Program-made: the position numbers and the translations under genes | The notes under the pieces: model-generated | What the model was told of the DNA's origin: nothing | The model's database searches: none | Seen by the model: only the letters and a program-made list of their open reading frames with translations | Part shown: positions 61,040-64,000 of the stretch, piece after piece | How positions within the stretch are numbered: position 1 is the stretch's first letter | Layout: each line of letters opens with the position of its first letter | Assembly (NCBI RefSeq): GCF_000237925.1 | Contig: NC_031502.1 | Span: forward strand, 14,806,434 to 14,870,433 | Reading direction: 5' to 3' | Source of the DNA: Schistosoma mansoni | Lineage: Eukaryota; Platyhelminthes; Trematoda; Strigeidida; Schistosomatidae | DNA: 64,000 nt

Positions 61040-64000
61040 GTTTGAAGCTATTTATGAGCAAAGAGGATGATTTTCTTACACATGTGGGCGTCGTCAACCG
61101 TGAGTGAGAACTTTTCCGTTTGAAGTCTTTGTCTGAAGACCAGTTTAGAGTCCCCATCCTCGTTTCCGGCATCCAGTCTTAAAAGTTCATCGATATAAGG
61201 ACATGGCTACTCTGTCTATTGGACCGAAATTCTATACTCACCCATGGTGATATGATTGATGAATACCAACCCCTCGTTAATCTGCGACCAAACACGATGA
61301 TTCAGAGTAGTGATTCTAGTCGATCTGAAGTTCGAGTTGTGCGACAGAAACCTAACCAGAATAAATTCGCCACTGCTATAACCAGTCCATTCCAATCCAG
61401 ATCAGTCCGACAGACTAAAACGAATCCCTCCGCTCCTTGCTGGCACTTTGGTGCATGGCATTATGTTCAAAACTTCTCATTCAGACAGCATCGATGCAGG
61501 AAGTGTAGTGTCGTCGGTCATAAAGATGGGTTCTATCTTAAGAGGAAGGCAAACGGATCCAGATATACCAAAAACACTGTTCCTAAGTCCTGGATTGAGT
61601 CGATGTTTGCCATGAAAGCAACGCTTCGGTTGAAAACTGGGGCCAAGCCTGTTTTCCATCCAAAGAGACCTATGCTTTATGCAACATTATCAACAGTAGA
61701 TGAAATATAGAATCGCCTCCAACAACAAGGAGTTATAACGCCTGTTTCTTACTCTGCTTGGGCAGCACCTATAGTTTTTATCAAGAAGGCCAACGGTATG
61801 ATGCGTATATATGCTGATTTTTCTACAGGTTTCAATACAGCTCTGGAACAGCATCATTATACTCTGTCAGTTCCCGCAGATTTGTTTACTATGCTGAGTG
61901 GAGGAACGTTTTTCGCGAAACTGGATCTAGCGTATGCTTACTTGCAAGTGGAAGTGGATGAAGCACTAAGAAAGCTGCTTACTATCAATTCTCATCGTGG
62001 TTTGTTTCAGTATAACCGTCTATATTTTAGGGTCAAGTCTGCCCCATCTATCTTCCAGCAACTAACGGATGCCATCCTATCAGGTATCTCGATGGTCACG
62101 GCTTACCTCGATGACGTCTCAATTGTTGTGACGACATTAAAACAGCTACAGGAAGGCACGACATTGATACTACAACGCATCAGTGACAATGGATTCGTGT
62201 GACGCACAGAGAAATGCCATTTTTTATTGCGGTCAGTAAAGTATTTGGGTTCATTTTTGACGCCGGCGGCCGCAGATTGGATCCTGAGATCATTCGAGCT
62301 ATCAAACTGATACCTACTCCCACCAATGTCTTGGTACTACGTTCCTTATTAGGACTTGTTACCTATTATGCAGCATTAATCCTTCAATGAATGAAATTGT
62401 ATCGTCTGCTGGAGAAGAACAGCTTTTGGAACTGGACTAAAGAGTGTGATGCTGTGTTTTGTAAACTAAAGTCCATAATTAGCTTGAAATAGTTATCAAC
62501 GCACAACGATCCATCCATGCAGATCATTGTAGCTTCAGGCGCTTCAGCATACGGCTTAGGTGCTGTAATTTATCATCAGTTTCCAGATGCATCAGAAAAA
62601 GCTCTTATGCGTTTATCCCTCACACCAACCCCGGGAGAAAAGAAATACAGCCATATAGAGAAAGAGGTTCTTTCACTCGTATTTGCTGATTGACTTTTCC
62701 ACAAGTTTCTGTACGGTCGGAGATTTGCGCTTCTCATAGGTCACAAGCCTGTGCTCGTAATATTCGGGTCAAAATCTGGCATTCCAACCCATTTAGCAAA
62801 TCCTCTTCAGCGATGGGTCTTGTCACTCTTTGGGTGCGATTTCGAGATCTAATGCAGACACTTAACAATTTGGTCAGGCAGATGCCTTATCACAACTCAA
62901 TAATGATCATTTGGCGGCTGGGGAAAACATGGTAGTCGCATTTCTGTCAGCGGAAGACCACGCGGAATGATACCTGACAACCGCAATACGGACATCGCCG
63001 GCGTTTGCAACAAACATACGAAACGTTTCCAGGAACGACCTCATCATCAAGATGGCGATGAGCTATGTCACCAGCGGTCGGCCGTCTAAGAGGTTTGACG
63101 GTGACATGAAACAGCTGTATAAGCGTCAGGATTCACTATACATTGTAAGCGACTGCGTGATATTTGGTGAAATAGTGGTTGTCAGAATCTGTTCGCGCGA
63201 AAGTGCTGAAACAGTTCCACACCGGTCATCCAGGGGTTAGACGAATGGAATCCATAGCCAGGAGTTATACACAATGGTCCCCAATGGATCAACATATGGC
63301 CAAGTTGGCTGGAAAATGCATGCAGCGTCAGTAAGTAGCAAAGGTGAATGCCAAAGTCCCGCCAGTTTCATGGTCACGATCTAATCACCCTTGTTCCAGG
63401 ATACACATCGACTTTGCGGGCCTATTTAATGTGACCACGTATTAAATTGTGCTTGATTACCTCTCAAAATGACCAGAAATCAGCCTTGTGATGCTGCCCA
63501 TGACAACTGAAATAATATAGCTCCTCAATGAAATTTTCTCCAGAAATGGCATGCCAGATATGATCGTATCTGAAAACGGGTCGAGATTTCCCTTCAACTA
63601 ATTCCAAGCTCTCTGTCAACGGCTGGCCATCAAAGTTCTACGCTCTCCAGAATACTACCCGCAGTCGAATGGGCAAGCGGAAATGTTTGTGGTTACGTTT
63701 AAAAAAGCATTGGTTTAGTCAAAGAGGGAGGGAAAACCAGCTGATGCGTTACAAAATTTCTTCTCCGTTTATCGAACAACACCAAGTGAGACGGTACAGG
63801 AGCAAAAGTCCTCAGCAGAAATCTTGATGGGGAGAAGACTGTAAACGATCCACAGCTTGATGCATCCGACTAATGCATCAACACCAATACACAAAAGTCT
63901 GAAAAGCAATCCATGTACGAAAAAGGAGGTCCTGTGTTTGCCCGTGACTAAAGAGCAACCCATAGTCCATGGACAAAAGCGCCAAGGATCAGAAGAGAAG

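Larger units (their letters stand above)
60712..64000 (+). mobile_element. Ty3/gypsy LTR fossil of another lineage, runs off window
   Basis: Plus-strand gag-pol remains: gag with a zinc-knuckle-like stretch (HRCRKCSVVGHKDGFY, about 61490-61540); a reverse transcriptase region (about 61740-62390: FFAKLDLAYAYLQVEVDEAL, TAYLDDVSIVV); RNase H (about 62500-62800); and integrase (about 63050-63900). Its zinc region is not the CHCC type of the Boudicca-like copies. It is broken in ten or more places, has no LTR in view, and a 168-bp hammerhead unit is inserted in its gag part at 60858. Confidence 0.8.

Overview
The window is AT-rich, intron-rich animal DNA from a schistosomatid blood fluke (Schistosoma or a close relative). 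The evidence is: Boudicca-like Ty3/gypsy elements of the CsRn1 clade, whose nucleocapsid motif is CHCC; RTE-, CR1- and Penelope-like retroelements of trematode type; relics of the Smα hammerhead SINE family; and a gene whose 5' part is cut by five introns of only 33-35 nt. I cannot name the species from sequence alone.

Three host genes are supported by exon-by-exon reading with matching splice phases. (1) The 3' end of tryptophan hydroxylase (serotonin synthesis), + strand, last four visible exons 1918-4356; one of its introns is of GC-AG type. (2) ARL13B, a ciliary small GTPase, - strand, six exons from 14972 down to 6269. It converges on tryptophan hydroxylase across about 1.9 kb. Its 4.9-kb intron holds a LINE remnant and a Penelope-like reverse-transcriptase remnant. 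(3) Macoilin, an ER membrane protein of neurons, + strand, 36306 to about 52638: six membrane-domain exons with tiny introns, then large introns, coiled-coil exons and a probable 3' exon. Its middle exons were not found; a 200-N assembly gap (42543-42742) lies in that stretch.

Between ARL13B and macoilin, 14973-22108 is empty of recognisable genes. It is followed by a block of mobile elements: a 5'-truncated CR1-like LINE with a 501-codon open reading frame (22155-23893), a Boudicca-type LTR fragment (23894-24125), a Ty3/gypsy element (24131-30035) with another LTR nested in it, and a very young Boudicca-like element (30718-36023) whose LTRs differ at about one base and which ends 282 bp before the macoilin start codon. 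Downstream of macoilin are two LINE fragments joined tail to tail (53320-54465 and 54466-56650), an older Boudicca-like fossil (56941-60711), and a degraded Ty3/gypsy fossil running off the window (60712-64000).

The most interesting signal is a family of hammerhead-ribozyme-bearing repeats. At 60858-61025 a 168-bp unit, flanked by a 14-bp direct repeat, consists mostly of a 44-bp inverted repeat enclosing a hammerhead core (CTGATGA, a 7-bp stem II, GAAA). The same core occurs in both arms of a large inverted repeat (48404-49680) inside a macoilin intron. Stem II keeps all seven pairs there although five of them differ. Between those arms lies a relic of a second hammerhead lineage (Smα). Nothing in the window looks bacterial, and there is no CRISPR array.
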